64,000 nt of DNA from Pustulibacterium marinum (GCF_900116665.1 NZ_FPBK01000005.1:124001-188000); one strand, 5' to 3'. Positions 35,366 to 44,149 are shown, counted from the first letter of the stretch. The notes: generated by a model not told the origin, from the letters alone. Translations and numbers: made by a program.

Positions 35366-35923
35366 TTATTTTGTAGTTAATTGTAGGTCATAATGAATAC
35401 TCACTTCTTCCCCTGTTTTGATAGTTCCAAACATCGCTGTTGGTGGTTCTATATCAAAAGTTGCTAATTTGAAAGCTTCTGCTCCTTTTAAGGTTAGCAC
35501 ACCATTAGATAAGTTTACATCTACAGATGTTTCAAAACTTTTGCTTACGCCGGCGATATACATTTGACCATAAAAAGTAGCTTTCCCATTGTTTAGAGTC
35601 ACTTTATCACCTTTATAACTTATCGTTGGATATTTTTCTTCTTTTAACGCTTCGAAAGTTTTTTTGTCCATAGCACTTTTTCCACTGTCAAGAGACTTTA
35701 CTTTAAAGCTAAAATCAAATGATTTAATGGCTACCAATTTTCCATTTTCAATCACAGCATTTACTTTCCCTTGAAAGTCTTTTACATTACATTCCCAATC
35801 ATGCAAAGTTGATGTACCTGAAACATACAATTTTGAATTAGAAACATTAGCTTTGTATTCTTGAGCGTAGTTAACGTTCATTCCTATAAACGTCATAACA
35901 ATAATTAATAGCACTCTTTTCAT
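35366..35923 (-). CDS. YceI-family periplasmic protein
   Basis: 185 aa. Signal peptide 1-20 (MKRVLLIIVMTFIGMNVNYA). Full YceI pattern: VSGTSTLHDWECNVKDFQGK near 32-51, KTFEALKEEKYPTISYKG and the closing PPTAMFGTIKTGEEVSIHYDL. Lipocalin-like fold that binds a polyisoprenoid in characterised homologues. First gene of the YceI-porin-YceI operon, with its own promoter and upstream dyads. Confidence 0.92.
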   Translation of the reverse strand: MKRVLLIIVMTFIGMNVNYAQEYKANVSNSKLYVSGTSTLHDWECNVKDFQGKVNAVIENGKLVAIKSFDFSFKVKSLDSGKSAMDKKTFEALKEEKYPTISYKGDKVTLNNGKATFYGQMYIAGVSKSFETSVDVNLSNGVLTLKGAEAFKLATFDIEPPTAMFGTIKTGEEVSIHYDLQLTTK

Positions 35924-35948
35924 CGTTCTTTGTTTTAATTTTACAGTT

Positions 35949-35956
35949 CAAAACTA
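35949..35956 (-). promoter_or_regulatory. -7 element of the YceI-porin operon
   Basis: TAGTTTTG on the minus strand with TTTG about 16 nt upstream (CATTTGCG). The leader is about 20 nt. Confidence 0.5.
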
Positions 35957-35978
35957 CGATGGAGTTTGTGCGCAAATG

Positions 35979-36007
35979 ATGACTTTTGTCATGTTTTACC
36001 CAACATG
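35979..36007. promoter_or_regulatory. Two adjacent dyads upstream of the YceI-porin promoter
   Basis: ATGAC-TTTT-GTCAT (35979-35992) overlaps CATGTT-6-AACATG (35990-36007). They lie just upstream of the -33 region, where an activator or repressor would bind. No regulator is encoded nearby. Confidence 0.4.
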
Positions 36008-36138
36008 ATTTCATTAAATAATTCATAATTATCACGTTTTCGTGTATTATTTTATTAAAAACTTAATTTTAATAGCATTATTTTTTATAATAACTAAAAA
36101 CTGTATTTTTAATCCATTCATTATAAACAGATAAAATT

Positions 36139-36963
36139 ATGAAGCAATATCATGATCTTTTACAGCATATTTTAGACCACGGACATCAAAAAGAAGATAG
36201 AACCGGAACGGGTACCAAAAGCGTTTTTGGATATCAAATGCGTTTTGATCTTAGCGAAGGTTTTCCAATGGTTACTACCAAAAAATTGCATTTGAAATCC
36301 ATTATTCATGAGTTGCTTTGGTTTATAAATGGAGACACCAATATCAAATACCTTACAGATAATGGTGTACGCATCTGGAATGAATGGGCTAATGCTGATG
36401 GCGATCTTGGACCAGTTTATGGACACCAATGGCGTAACTGGAATAGCGAAGAAATTGACCAAATAAAAGAGGTTATAGAAACGCTTAAGAAAAATCCAGA
36501 TAGTAGACGTATGTTAGTTTCGGCTTGGAATCCAAGTGTAATGCCGGATACTTCTGTTTCTTTTTCGGAAAATGTTGCAAACGGAAAAGCCGCTTTACCA
36601 CCTTGCCACGCATTCTTTCAATTTTATGTTGCAGGCGGAAAATTATCTTGTCAACTGTATCAAAGAAGTGCCGATGTATTTCTTGGAGTTCCCTTTAATA
36701 TTGCTTCGTACGCCTTATTAACAATGATGATGGCACAAGTTTGCGGATATGAAGCTGGAGACTTTATTCACACGTTTGGAGATGTTCATATTTACAACAA
36801 TCATTTTGAGCAGGTAAAACTTCAATTAAGTAGAGAACCTAGAGCATTACCTACTATGAAGTTAAATCCTGAAATCAAGGAAATTTTCGATTTTAAATTT
36901 GAAGATTTCACGTTAGAAAACTATGATCCACATCCGCATATTAAAGGCGCTGTAGCTATTTAA
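36139..36963 (+). CDS. thyA: Thymidylate synthase
   Basis: Methylates dUMP to dTMP with methylene-tetrahydrofolate. 274 aa. Catalytic Cys156 in [11 protein letters not shown], arginine motif [14 protein letters not shown] near 20-32, and [11 protein letters not shown] near 215. The ATG at 36139 follows an AT-rich leader. It pairs functionally with the dihydrofolate reductase at 38.7 kb. A bidirectional terminator follows. Confidence 0.97.
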   Translation: MKQYHDLLQHILDHGHQKEDRTGTGTKSVFGYQMRFDLSEGFPMVTTKKLHLKSIIHELLWFINGDTNIKYLTDNGVRIWNEWANADGDLGPVYGHQWRNWNSEEIDQIKEVIETLKKNPDSRRMLVSAWNPSVMPDTSVSFSENVANGKAALPPCHAFFQFYVAGGKLSCQLYQRSADVFLGVPFNIASYALLTMMMAQVCGYEAGDFIHTFGDVHIYNNHFEQVKLQLSREPRALPTMKLNPEIKEIFDFKFEDFTLENYDPHPHIKGAVAI

Positions 36964-36983
36964 ATTAATTCTTTATATACACT

Positions 36984-37013
36984 AAAAAGGCATCCTCTTG
37001 GATGCCTTTTTTA
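36984..37013. terminator. Bidirectional intrinsic terminator
   Basis: AAAAAGGCATCC-TCTT-GGATGCCTTTTTT, between convergent thyA and the aminotransferase gene; the last stem bases touch the aminotransferase stop. Confidence 0.88.
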
Positions 37014-38096
37014 TTTTTTTAAATTTCTCAAAGCCAGCAATAATTTGCTCACATCCTTTTCGGTATTGTACACATGAAAACTTACGCGCACCGTTCCTCG
37101 AAAGGAAACTAGAAAATCTTTTTCTCGTAATATAGATACATATTTCTCGTCAAGCTTCAATCCAAAAATAGTGGAATGCTTGTCTTTTCGCACCAATACA
37201 ACATCCTCTAGTAAACCCAGTTCTTCAAAACCTTTGATAGCTTTATCTGTTAATAAATTCAAATGTTCTTGAATTGCCGGCAACCCAAGTTCTGAAAGGT
37301 ATTCTAATCCGAATTGCATGCTTCCAAATGCTAGAGAATCTAAATGTCCTGGTTCTAATAGATTCACCAAAGGCAATGTTCCAGGATTAGGATTTCCTGC
37401 AGCAGCATTCATTCCAGTAACTTTCATTTCAAATCTACTTGTGGCAGCTTCAGAAAATAAAAAGAAACCACAACCATAACCGCCAAGCATCCATTTATAC
37501 GCGCTAGCTCCAATTACATCTATGCCAGAATCTTTAAAATCGAAAGGCTCTGTCCCAAAATACTGAGTTCCATCTGCAATCAGTAATAAATCAGGAAACT
37601 CTTGTTTTAGTTGTTTTAAAAACGATGGCGCTAACTTAATTCCATTTGTAAACTGTACGATACTAAAAGCAAAAACGGTTGGTTTTTCAGATTTTATGGT
37701 TTGTATGATTTGTTCTTCTAAATCAGCAGTAATACTAACTTTCACAGTTTCAAAACCACGAGATTCCACCGGCCAATTGATACTTGGGTAATCTGTATCA
37801 ATCAACAATACTTTTTCAGTCTTCGGTAATGCTTCCATCAATGCATTGAAACCCCAACTAAAATTCTGAACCAAAGCTACCTGTTGCCAATCTCCATTAA
37901 AAAAATCGGCTACTGTTTTCTTTACTCCGTTAAAAAACGAAACTTGTTTTTCTCTGAAAATGCTTCCGCCAATTAAAAAATCAAGATCATGTTCCTGACG
38001 CCAATCGAGCATCGACTCCGATAAAAGTCCACTCGCGGCAGTATTCAAATAGGTATAGGAATTGGTTACAGGAAAATCTTTTTGTACTTGTTTCAT
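37011..38096 (-). CDS. Class V aminotransferase-fold PLP enzyme
   Basis: 361 aa. PLP lysine is Lys201 in ASAYKWMLGGYG; YLNTAASG (16-23) and IADGTQYFG (173-181) are family segments. It lacks the C-terminal RxGxHC segment with the catalytic cysteine of SufS/IscS desulfurases, ending in SFRGTVRVSFHVYNTEKDV. A selenocysteine lyase, isopenicillin-N-epimerase-like or kynureninase-like activity is equally possible. No informative neighbour. Confidence 0.85.
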   Translation of the reverse strand: MKQVQKDFPVTNSYTYLNTAASGLLSESMLDWRQEHDLDFLIGGSIFREKQVSFFNGVKKTVADFFNGDWQQVALVQNFSWGFNALMEALPKTEKVLLIDTDYPSINWPVESRGFETVKVSITADLEEQIIQTIKSEKPTVFAFSIVQFTNGIKLAPSFLKQLKQEFPDLLLIADGTQYFGTEPFDFKDSGIDVIGASAYKWMLGGYGCGFFLFSEAATSRFEMKVTGMNAAAGNPNPGTLPLVNLLEPGHLDSLAFGSMQFGLEYLSELGLPAIQEHLNLLTDKAIKGFEELGLLEDVVLVRKDKHSTIFGLKLDEKYVSILREKDFLVSFRGTVRVSFHVYNTEKDVSKLLLALRNLKK

Positions 38097-38242
38097 GATC
38101 GGTTTACTGCTTTCTGCTGGTTTTTAAATATTCAATTTCTGCACGAATGCTTATCATACTTTACAAAAGTAACGGATTTACTTAAAGCTTTGTAAAATTT
38201 CAGCTTAAGATTTAACGCACTTTTACAAGCCTAGAGATTCAC

Positions 38243-38250
38243 TATCTTTG
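38243..38250 (+). promoter_or_regulatory. -7 element of the 2TM-folA operon
   Basis: TATCTTTG, 34 nt before the ATG at 38285. No clear -33 element. Confidence 0.5.
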
Positions 38251-38284
38251 ATAAAATTGTATCTTTAAAAGAAAAGAAATCACT

Positions 38285-38668
38285 ATGAAAAAGAATACTT
38301 ACGATGACACTATTGAGGTTTCTCAACATGAATTAATTGAGAAGGCGCAATCTCGTGTTAAACAAAAAAAATCACTTTATATTCACTTTATATTATTCCT
38401 TGTAGGAAGTGTATTTTTGCTTCTTTTTAATAAAGTTCTTAATTATTATCCTGAATACAACTGGTCACTTTGGGTTATGACAGCTTGGGCATTTTTAGTG
38501 TGTATTCATGCCATAAATGTGTTTATCATCAACAAGTTTATTGGGAAAGAATGGGAACGCGAACAAAGAGAAAAATTGGTGAAAATTCAAAAGAAAAGAA
38601 TTGCTAAATTACAACAAGAAGTAGAGAAAGAATATCCACTAATCGACAAAAATAAAGAGACATTTTAA
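38285..38668 (+). CDS. 2TM-domain protein
   Basis: 127 aa. Two membrane helices (about 35-53 and 62-82) between charged ends; the C-terminus is a Lys/Glu-rich helix. It has the 2TM pattern (AQSRVKQKKSLYIHFILF and a WxxWV turn), a short membrane family of unknown role in Bacteroidota. The stop TAATG overlaps the dihydrofolate reductase start by 1 bp, so the two are translationally coupled. Confidence 0.85.
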   Translation: MKKNTYDDTIEVSQHELIEKAQSRVKQKKSLYIHFILFLVGSVFLLLFNKVLNYYPEYNWSLWVMTAWAFLVCIHAINVFIINKFIGKEWEREQREKLVKIQKKRIAKLQQEVEKEYPLIDKNKETF

Positions 38669-39153
38669 TGCTAACAATGATTGCTGCCGCGGCAGAAAAC
38701 AACGCCTTAGGAAAAGATAACGACTTAGCTTGGCATTTGCCGGACGATTTTAAACGTTTCAAAAAATTAACATCCGGACACCATATCATCATGGGACGTA
38801 AGACGTTTGAAAGTTTCCCAAAACCACTTCCTAATAGAACACACATCGTCATTACCCGAAAAAAAGATTACAATCCAGATGGTTGCATTGTTGTAAATTC
38901 CTTAGAAGAAGCCATTTCAAAAATTGAAAATGATGAAACTCCATTTATTATTGGCGGTGGAGAAATTTATAAATTAAGCATGGCTACTGCTGATGCTATT
39001 GAATTGACTCGTGTTCACGGAACTTTTGATGCCGATACCTTTTTCCCTGAAATTAATGAAAAAGAATGGACATTAGTGAATTCTGAATTTCATGAGAAAG
39101 ACGAAAAACACAATTTTGCTTTTACTTATGAAACCTATCACCGCAAAAAATAA
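38668..39153 (+). CDS. folA: Dihydrofolate reductase
   Basis: 161 aa, usual size. Regenerates tetrahydrofolate consumed by thymidylate synthase. MIAAAAENNALGKDNDLAWHLPDD (4-27 region) with the conserved Trp and Asp27-type acid, GRKTFESFP and IIGGGEIYK are present. Coupled to the 2TM gene upstream by TAATG; its stop overlaps the next frame. Confidence 0.95.
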   Translation: MLTMIAAAAENNALGKDNDLAWHLPDDFKRFKKLTSGHHIIMGRKTFESFPKPLPNRTHIVITRKKDYNPDGCIVVNSLEEAISKIENDETPFIIGGGEIYKLSMATADAIELTRVHGTFDADTFFPEINEKEWTLVNSEFHEKDEKHNFAFTYETYHRKK

Positions 39154-40007
39154 ATCCTATTTACGATTCCGTTTTACATAGCATTGCTGCAAAAGAAGGT
39201 TTTAGTTTAAAAGCTTACAAACCACTTTCGGGAGGCGACATAAATGACACTTTTTTGTTAATCACAACCAATGAAAATTTAGTCATCAAACTCAATAATA
39301 AAGATGCCTTTCCAGAAATGTTTGCCAAAGAAGCCAAAGGTTTACAACTTTTAAATTCAGCAAATGCTTTGAAAATTCCTGAAGTAGTTTCTTTTGGTGA
39401 AATTGAAAACACATCCTATTTATTATTAGAATACATTCCGGAAGGAAAACAAGCACATACCTTTTGGAAAGATTTTGGAATTGGTTTAGCCAAGCAACAT
39501 CAAACAACTCAAGCTACTTTTGGCTTAGATCATGACAATTATATAGGAAGTTTGCCGCAAAACAATTCTGGAAACATTCAAAACGCAGCCGATTTCTATA
39601 CAGAAAAACGATTAGAACCTCAATTTCAAATAGCGGCTAAACAAGGTTTTTCTTTTGAAACCACATCATTTTATAAAAACATTCAACATGAAATTCCAGA
39701 TGAAGCACCAGCTTTACTACACGGTGATCTTTGGAGCGGAAATTATTTAGTTACTTCAAACGGAAAGCCCGCTTTAATTGATCCTGCTGTTGCTTTTGCA
39801 CCTAGAGAAATGGATATTTCCTTGATGCATCTGTTTGGCGGATTTCAGGATGAAGTATTTCACTATTATGATGAGGAATTTCCGTTAGCAAACGGTTGGA
39901 AAAATAGAATTGAACTTTGGCAACTTTACTATCTATTAGTTCATTTAAATTTGTTCGGAAGCAGCTATTTAGGCGGAGTTCAACGCGTCATAGAAAAATA
40001 CAGTTAA
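39150..40007 (+). CDS. Fructosamine-kinase-like protein with non-standard start
   Basis: Predicted 285 aa if begun at ATA 39150, the usual family length. Deglycation kinase fold: LSGGDIN just before residue 35, LLEYIPEG, HGDLWSGNYLV with catalytic Asp, and IDPAVAFAPREMDISLM. No ATG, GTG or TTG lies in frame before TTG 39255, and a start there would remove the family-defining GGDIN loop. ATA 39150 (INPIYDS, compare MNPIF in relatives as I recall them) or ATT 39159 are the candidates. ATA overlaps the folA stop, so re-initiation by coupling is plausible. A mutated start or sequencing error is the alternative. Confidence 0.75.
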   Translation: MNPIYDSVLHSIAAKEGFSLKAYKPLSGGDINDTFLLITTNENLVIKLNNKDAFPEMFAKEAKGLQLLNSANALKIPEVVSFGEIENTSYLLLEYIPEGKQAHTFWKDFGIGLAKQHQTTQATFGLDHDNYIGSLPQNNSGNIQNAADFYTEKRLEPQFQIAAKQGFSFETTSFYKNIQHEIPDEAPALLHGDLWSGNYLVTSNGKPALIDPAVAFAPREMDISLMHLFGGFQDEVFHYYDEEFPLANGWKNRIELWQLYYLLVHLNLFGSSYLGGVQRVIEKYS

Positions 40008-40046
40008 CCAAATTACAGATATTTAGCCGATAATCTATCTTTTTTA

Positions 40047-40054
40047 TAAATTTG
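40047..40054 (+). promoter_or_regulatory. -7 element of fabD
   Basis: TAAATTTG, 21 nt before the ATG at 40076. The upstream in-frame TTG at 40052 lies inside it and is not a start. Confidence 0.6.
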
Positions 40055-40075
40055 CCCCATCAAAATTTGAAAATT

Positions 40076-40963
40076 ATGAACGCATACATATTTCCAGGTC
40101 AGGGTGCACAATTCGTAGGAATGGGAAAAGATCTCTATGATAACTACCCAGAAGCGAAAGAACTTTTTGAAAAAGCGAATGAAATTTTAGGTTTCCGTAT
40201 CACAGACATTATGTTTGACGGAACTGCTGAAGACTTAAAAGAAACCAAAGTAACACAACCAGCTATCTTTTTACATTCTGTAATTTTAAGCAAAGTGTTA
40301 GGAGATAATTTTCAACCAGACATGGTTGCAGGTCACTCTTTAGGAGAATTTTCTGCTTTGGTAGCTGCTGGAGTTTTAGAATTTGAAGATGCTTTAAAAT
40401 TAGTTTCGCAACGTGCCTTGGCTATGCAAAAAGCATGCGAAGTACAACCAAGTACCATGGCTGCTGTTTTAGCATTAGCTGATGACGTAGTTGAAAAAAT
40501 CTGTGAAGAAACAGAAGGTATAGTTGTAGCTGCAAACTACAATTGCCCAGGGCAATTGGTAATTTCAGGTGAAATTGAAGCGATCAACGCTGCTTGTGAA
40601 AAAATGAAAGAAGCCGGAGCTAAAAGAGCATTGGTATTGCCTGTAGGCGGTGCTTTTCACTCGCCTTTAATGGAACCAGCTAGAGAAGAATTGGCAAAAG
40701 CAATTGAAGAAACTAGCTTTGCTACTCCAAAATGTCCTATCTATCAAAACGTAACTACTACTGCTGTGACAGATGCTGAAAAAATTCAGAAAAACTTAAT
40801 TGCACAGTTAACAGCGCCTGTAAAATGGACACAAAGTGTAGAAAACATGATAGCAGACGGCGCTACATTATTTACAGAAGTTGGTCCGGGTAAAGTTTTA
40901 CAAGGATTGGTTAAAAAAATCAACAGAGCTTCAGAAGTAGCTTCTGCTCAATTACCAGCCTAA
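40076..40963 (+). CDS. fabD: Malonyl-CoA:ACP transacylase
   Basis: 295 aa from ATG 40076 (MNAYIFPGQGAQ). Transfers malonyl from CoA to acyl carrier protein for fatty-acid synthesis. Nucleophile Ser in AGHSLGEFSALVAAG, His in GGAFHSPLMEPA, and the QPAIFLHS helix are all visible. No other fab gene is adjacent. It ends in a strong terminator. Confidence 0.96.
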   Translation: MNAYIFPGQGAQFVGMGKDLYDNYPEAKELFEKANEILGFRITDIMFDGTAEDLKETKVTQPAIFLHSVILSKVLGDNFQPDMVAGHSLGEFSALVAAGVLEFEDALKLVSQRALAMQKACEVQPSTMAAVLALADDVVEKICEETEGIVVAANYNCPGQLVISGEIEAINAACEKMKEAGAKRALVLPVGGAFHSPLMEPAREELAKAIEETSFATPKCPIYQNVTTTAVTDAEKIQKNLIAQLTAPVKWTQSVENMIADGATLFTEVGPGKVLQGLVKKINRASEVASAQLPA

Positions 40964-40982
40964 GAAATTTCAATTTCAATAT

Positions 40983-41021
40983 AAAAAGAAAGCCTTCCAG
41001 ATTTTGGAAGGCTTTCTTTTT
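40983..41021. terminator. Bidirectional intrinsic terminator
   Basis: AAAAAGAAAGCCTTCCA and TGGAAGGCTTTCTTTTT, a 17-bp stem between convergent genes. Confidence 0.9.
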
Positions 41022-41025
41022 ATAT

Positions 41026-41217
41026 TTAGTTACTGATAACGCAGTCTTGACAATCTTTTACTTTACCATAATACGTTTCTCGGTATTTATGCAAAGTTTT
41101 ATAAGGAATGTTTGCAAATGTTTTGGTTACATAGGTAACTTTTGCATTAAGCATCCCCATATCGTTTGAAAATCTTTTTTCTTGTTTAGTTCTTCTTCGA
41201 ACTCTAATAAGTTTCAT
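41026..41217 (-). CDS. Small conserved-looking basic protein
   Basis: 63 aa from ATG 41217 (MKLIRVRRRTKQEKRF). Strongly basic N-terminus and a C-terminal pair DCQDCVIS. A start 8 codons earlier is possible but the MKLI start is the more natural. No domain recognised; size and charge would suit a nucleic-acid-binding protein, which is a guess. Preceded by an AT-rich spacer and closed by the terminator it shares with fabD. Confidence 0.6.
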   Translation of the reverse strand: MKLIRVRRRTKQEKRFSNDMGMLNAKVTYVTKTFANIPYKTLHKYRETYYGKVKDCQDCVISN

Positions 41218-41406
41218 TATATATAATATTGATTCGAGCACATTATACTAAGAATATTAGACAATTCCAAATAATCCTTTTTCAATTACCATATTGTCAG
41301 TCATTTAACATTTGTTTTGAGTAAGCAGTTAAATTCTATTAAATAAATCTCATCCCCATTTTTCAAAAGTATCTTTATATCATATTAATCTAAAAAACCA
41401 GAAATT

Positions 41407-41568
41407 ATGTTAAGATGGTCAATCACATTTATCGTTATCGCTCTTGTAGCAGCAGTTTTAGGATTTGGTGGAATTGCAGGAGCAGCAGCAGGAATTGCTA
41501 AAATTTTATTTTTCGTATTCCTAGTATTATTTGTTATTTCACTTTTAACAAGAGGCGTTAGAAAGTAA
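41407..41568 (+). CDS. DUF1328 (YtjA-type) small membrane protein
   Basis: 53 aa: two membrane helices around a Gly/Ala turn ([18 protein letters not shown]), ending in TRGVRK. It matches the short DUF1328 family by pattern. Function unknown; the E. coli homologue is a hypothetical membrane protein. It is followed after 33 bp by a tiny lipoprotein on the same strand. Confidence 0.8.
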   Translation: MLRWSITFIVIALVAAVLGFGGIAGAAAGIAKILFFVFLVLFVISLLTRGVRK

Positions 41569-41601
41569 TATTTTTTATCCAAACAATTAAAAAATCAAGC
41601 T

Positions 41602-41775
41602 ATGAAAAAAACTTTTTTAACGGTAATGGTCATGTTTATGACATTATCCACGGCTACAACCTTTGTAAGTTGTAGAGAAAACAAAACAACAGGAGAGAAA
41701 ATTGAGGATGCAGCGGACGACGTTGGTGACGAAGTTGAAGATGCAGCTGACGAAATGGAAGACGCTGTTGATTAA
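41602..41775 (+). CDS. Tiny acidic lipoprotein
   Basis: 57 aa. Lipobox FVSC gives Cys24, then an acidic tail with a heptad-like repeat EDAADDVGDEVEDAADEM. Mature protein would be about 34 residues, very acidic, tethered to a membrane. Similar tiny proteins with EDAxD repeats are frequent in Bacteroidota. In operon with the DUF1328 gene. Function unknown. Confidence 0.75.
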   Translation: MKKTFLTVMVMFMTLSTATTFVSCRENKTTGEKIEDAADDVGDEVEDAADEMEDAVD

Positions 41776-41784
41776 AGATAGTAA

Positions 41785-41807
41785 CATAAAATCATGATGA
41801 TTTTATG
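41785..41807 (+). repeat. Hairpin downstream of the tiny lipoprotein gene
   Basis: CATAAAATCA-TGA-TGATTTTATG: perfect 10-bp inverted repeat with 3-nt loop, directly preceding the terminator hairpin. Confidence 0.6.
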
Positions 41808-41814
41808 AAAACAG

Positions 41815-41850
41815 AAAAGCATTGTAATGCCTAGGCATTACAATGCTTTT
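41815..41850 (+). terminator. Intrinsic terminator of the small-protein operon
   Basis: AAAAGCATTGTAATGCC-TA-GGCATTACAATGCTTTT, a near-perfect 17-bp palindrome followed by T3. Confidence 0.9.
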
Positions 41851-41932
41851 TTTATAAAAAAAAGTTAATCCTCTATTCTTGAGATTATTTACACTTATTT
41901 TTTACCGAAATTGTGTGTTAAACACAATCTGA

Positions 41933-42484
41933 ATGCTTTTAGAAAATTTGCCTAAACAACCTAGTCTTGCCAAATCCTATTGGAATGTGGGTAAATTACT
42001 CTACAGCGCTTTAATTCTATTCATCATTGAATCTGTTTTCTATTATGGAAAAGTAAAAGATGCTTTAGAGAAAGATTCTTACTTGATTATAGGTATTTGG
42101 GTTTGGTCACTTCTCTTTTCATTCACACATATTTTTTTGGTTCTAGCGGATGGTTGGTCTAGATTTCAAAATTATAAACGCATCAAAGATCTTTTTTTTG
42201 AACATGGATTTTCATACAAATTAGCTGCCCACTATCGAGGAAGTAAATGCCAACGCATGGCAGTTTTAACGGCTGCAGAGGAACTGGGAATTGAGAATGA
42301 AGTAAAACGGTATTACAAGAAACTAGGAATTAAGTGGTATCATTTTATTCCAAGTTTTATGGTGGTAGACCCTTGGTTTATTTTTAAAAAGTACTTTTGG
42401 TCAAGAACCTTTTTAGAAAAAAGTTATCAATCTAAATTCGATTATAAAAAACTTAACCAAAGACTCCATGCTCAAAGCATCTAA
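41933..42484 (+). CDS. Membrane protein of unknown function in ABC operon
   Basis: 183 aa. Two membrane helices (about 20-42 and 51-74), then a basic cytoplasmic part with YRGSKCQRMAVLTAAEELG and two aromatic clusters. Not recognised. Its last 17 bp overlap the ABC ATPase start, so it is the first gene of a tightly packed operon of membrane protein, ATPase, permease and LolA-like protein. It may assist that transporter. Confidence 0.7.
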   Translation: MLLENLPKQPSLAKSYWNVGKLLYSALILFIIESVFYYGKVKDALEKDSYLIIGIWVWSLLFSFTHIFLVLADGWSRFQNYKRIKDLFFEHGFSYKLAAHYRGSKCQRMAVLTAAEELGIENEVKRYYKKLGIKWYHFIPSFMVVDPWFIFKKYFWSRTFLEKSYQSKFDYKKLNQRLHAQSI

Positions 42485-43322
42485 CCTAAGTAAAATCTAT
42501 AACGGAAATACGGCACTGAACAACACTTCTATCTATCTAAAAAGCGGAACTGTAAGTGGCCTTCTTGGCAAAAATGGAGCGGGAAAAACAACTCTTTTCA
42601 AAATTATTTGTCGCTTAGTAAAACCTGATTCCGGCACAATTCATATTGAATCAAATAAAAAAAAGGCTATTGGAGCCATTATTGAAAAACCTGGGTTATA
42701 CACGTATCTCAATGCTTTTGAAAACTTGCGTTTATTCGGTAAAATTCAAAATTTACAACTAAACGATAAACAACTTGAAAAAGCATTACTTGAAGTTGGT
42801 TTGCCAATAAACCGAAAAGACCCGGTTAAAAATTTCTCAATGGGGATGAAGCAACGATTAGGTATTGCCATTGCTCTGCTTAATGATCCGGATGTTCTTA
42901 TTTTGGACGAACCCTTTTCAGGGTTAGATCCAATTGGTGTTTCGGCTATGATTAAACTTATCAAAAAACTAGCCCACAAAGGAATTGCAATTTTTATCTC
43001 ATCTCATTTAATGACAGAACTACAAAAATGTTGTGATTATCTGTACGTTATTGATCAAGGAAAAATTATCGAAGAAGGTGCTACAGGTGAGCTAATGAAT
43101 AAACTTACCAGCAGCTATACAATTAGTGGTTCAGATATATCAAAAGCACTTTGGCTACATGATATCACTACCAGAGTACATCATAAAAACAGCATCACAG
43201 TTCAATGTACTTCAGAAGAAATTAGTACTATCTTAAAGAAACTACTAAATGAAGGATATTCCATTTCAGCTTGTGTACCAAACGCATCTTTACAACAATT
43301 TCTTGAAACTCCTAGATCATGA
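42468..43322 (+). CDS. ABC transporter ATP-binding protein
   Basis: 284 aa. Walker A GKNGAGKTT (34-42), signature FSMGMKQRLGIA, Walker B LILDEPFSGLDP, H-loop SSHLM. The C-terminal 70 residues are an extension typical of ABC-2 export ATPases. It overlaps the upstream gene by 17 bp and the permease by 4 bp. Substrate unknown; the LolA-like last gene hints at a link with the cell envelope. Confidence 0.93.
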   Translation: MLKASNLSKIYNGNTALNNTSIYLKSGTVSGLLGKNGAGKTTLFKIICRLVKPDSGTIHIESNKKKAIGAIIEKPGLYTYLNAFENLRLFGKIQNLQLNDKQLEKALLEVGLPINRKDPVKNFSMGMKQRLGIAIALLNDPDVLILDEPFSGLDPIGVSAMIKLIKKLAHKGIAIFISSHLMTELQKCCDYLYVIDQGKIIEEGATGELMNKLTSSYTISGSDISKALWLHDITTRVHHKNSITVQCTSEEISTILKKLLNEGYSISACVPNASLQQFLETPRS

Positions 43323-44149
43323 AATTTATTCTCAAAACTGAACTTTACAAACTCATAAAACAGAGTAAAACCTGGTATGCTTTGGGGGCCGTTTTGGTAA
43401 TTGAATTTATTATTTTGGGTGCTGCATACTATCAAGGAACTGCTATTTTAGAATTGTTGTTAGAAAACCTTACAGAGTCTTTTTATTTTGAAGGAAATCT
43501 GCTCAATGGAAATTTATTATTGTATGTGGTTTTGAATTCGCTTTGGTTTAATATTCCGCTAATTTTAATGATTATTACTTCCGGAATCATTACCGAAGAA
43601 TATAAAAGCGGAACACTACAATCATTATTACTACAATCAGTTCAAAAAAGAAAATTGCTAATTGCTAAATACATGGCTTCGCTAATTTTCACTGTAACTG
43701 TTATTGTCATTTTAGGTTTCACCTCTTTCACTTTAGCTTATGGCATTTTCGGAAAAGGTGATTTAATTGTCTACCTAGGAACCCTCAACTTTTTTGAAGA
43801 AGCAGACGCCTTTCGAAGAATTTCTTGCGCTTTTCTCTCTGGAATGTTAAGTATGATTTTCTATACCACCACAAGCATTACACTGGGGATTTTACTGAAA
43901 GACCCAGCCAAAACCTGGATTGCTTCGGCCTTCTTTCTTATTTTTTGTTCCTTGCTTCTAAAACTTGATATTGGACTTTCCAACTTTGATTACCTCTTTT
44001 TCCCAAAACTCACGAATTCATGGCAACTCTTTTTCGAATTTAATTTAGACTGGAAACTTATCCTTCTTCAAAACATAGGATTAATTATCTACAGTATATT
44101 ATTTGCTATTATTGGAATTACTATTTTCAACAAACAAGACATAGGATGA
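43319..44149 (+). CDS. ABC-2 type permease
   Basis: 276 aa. Six predicted membrane helices, the N-terminal MKFILKTELYKLIKQSKTWYALG and the cytoplasmic EEYKSGTLQSLLLQSVQKRKLLIAKY (kept here as two landmarks, at 1-20 and about 96-120) are the ABC-2 pattern. It forms the membrane part of the transporter with the overlapping ATPase gene. Overlaps the LolA-like gene by 4 bp. Confidence 0.88.
   Translation: MKFILKTELYKLIKQSKTWYALGAVLVIEFIILGAAYYQGTAILELLLENLTESFYFEGNLLNGNLLLYVVLNSLWFNIPLILMIITSGIITEEYKSGTLQSLLLQSVQKRKLLIAKYMASLIFTVTVIVILGFTSFTLAYGIFGKGDLIVYLGTLNFFEEADAFRRISCAFLSGMLSMIFYTTTSITLGILLKDPAKTWIASAFFLIFCSLLLKLDIGLSNFDYLFFPKLTNSWQLFFEFNLDWKLILLQNIGLIIYSILFAIIGITIFNKQDIG

Noticed and set aside
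39255-40007. Fructosamine kinase starting at TTG 39255
   Set aside because: This start would delete the in-frame LSGGDIN segment that belongs to the family N-terminus.
40052-40075. fabD extended upstream to TTG 40052
   Set aside because: The TTG is part of the -7 element TAAATTTG; the ATG at 40076 begins the canonical MNAYIFPGQG.
41385-41400. CRISPR or mobile-element borders anywhere in the window
   Set aside because: No regularly spaced repeats, transposase, integrase or terminal inverted repeats were found; the palindromes present are terminators or operators.
41385-41582. 65-aa ORF on the minus strand
   Set aside because: It is the antisense shadow of the DUF1328 gene on the plus strand.
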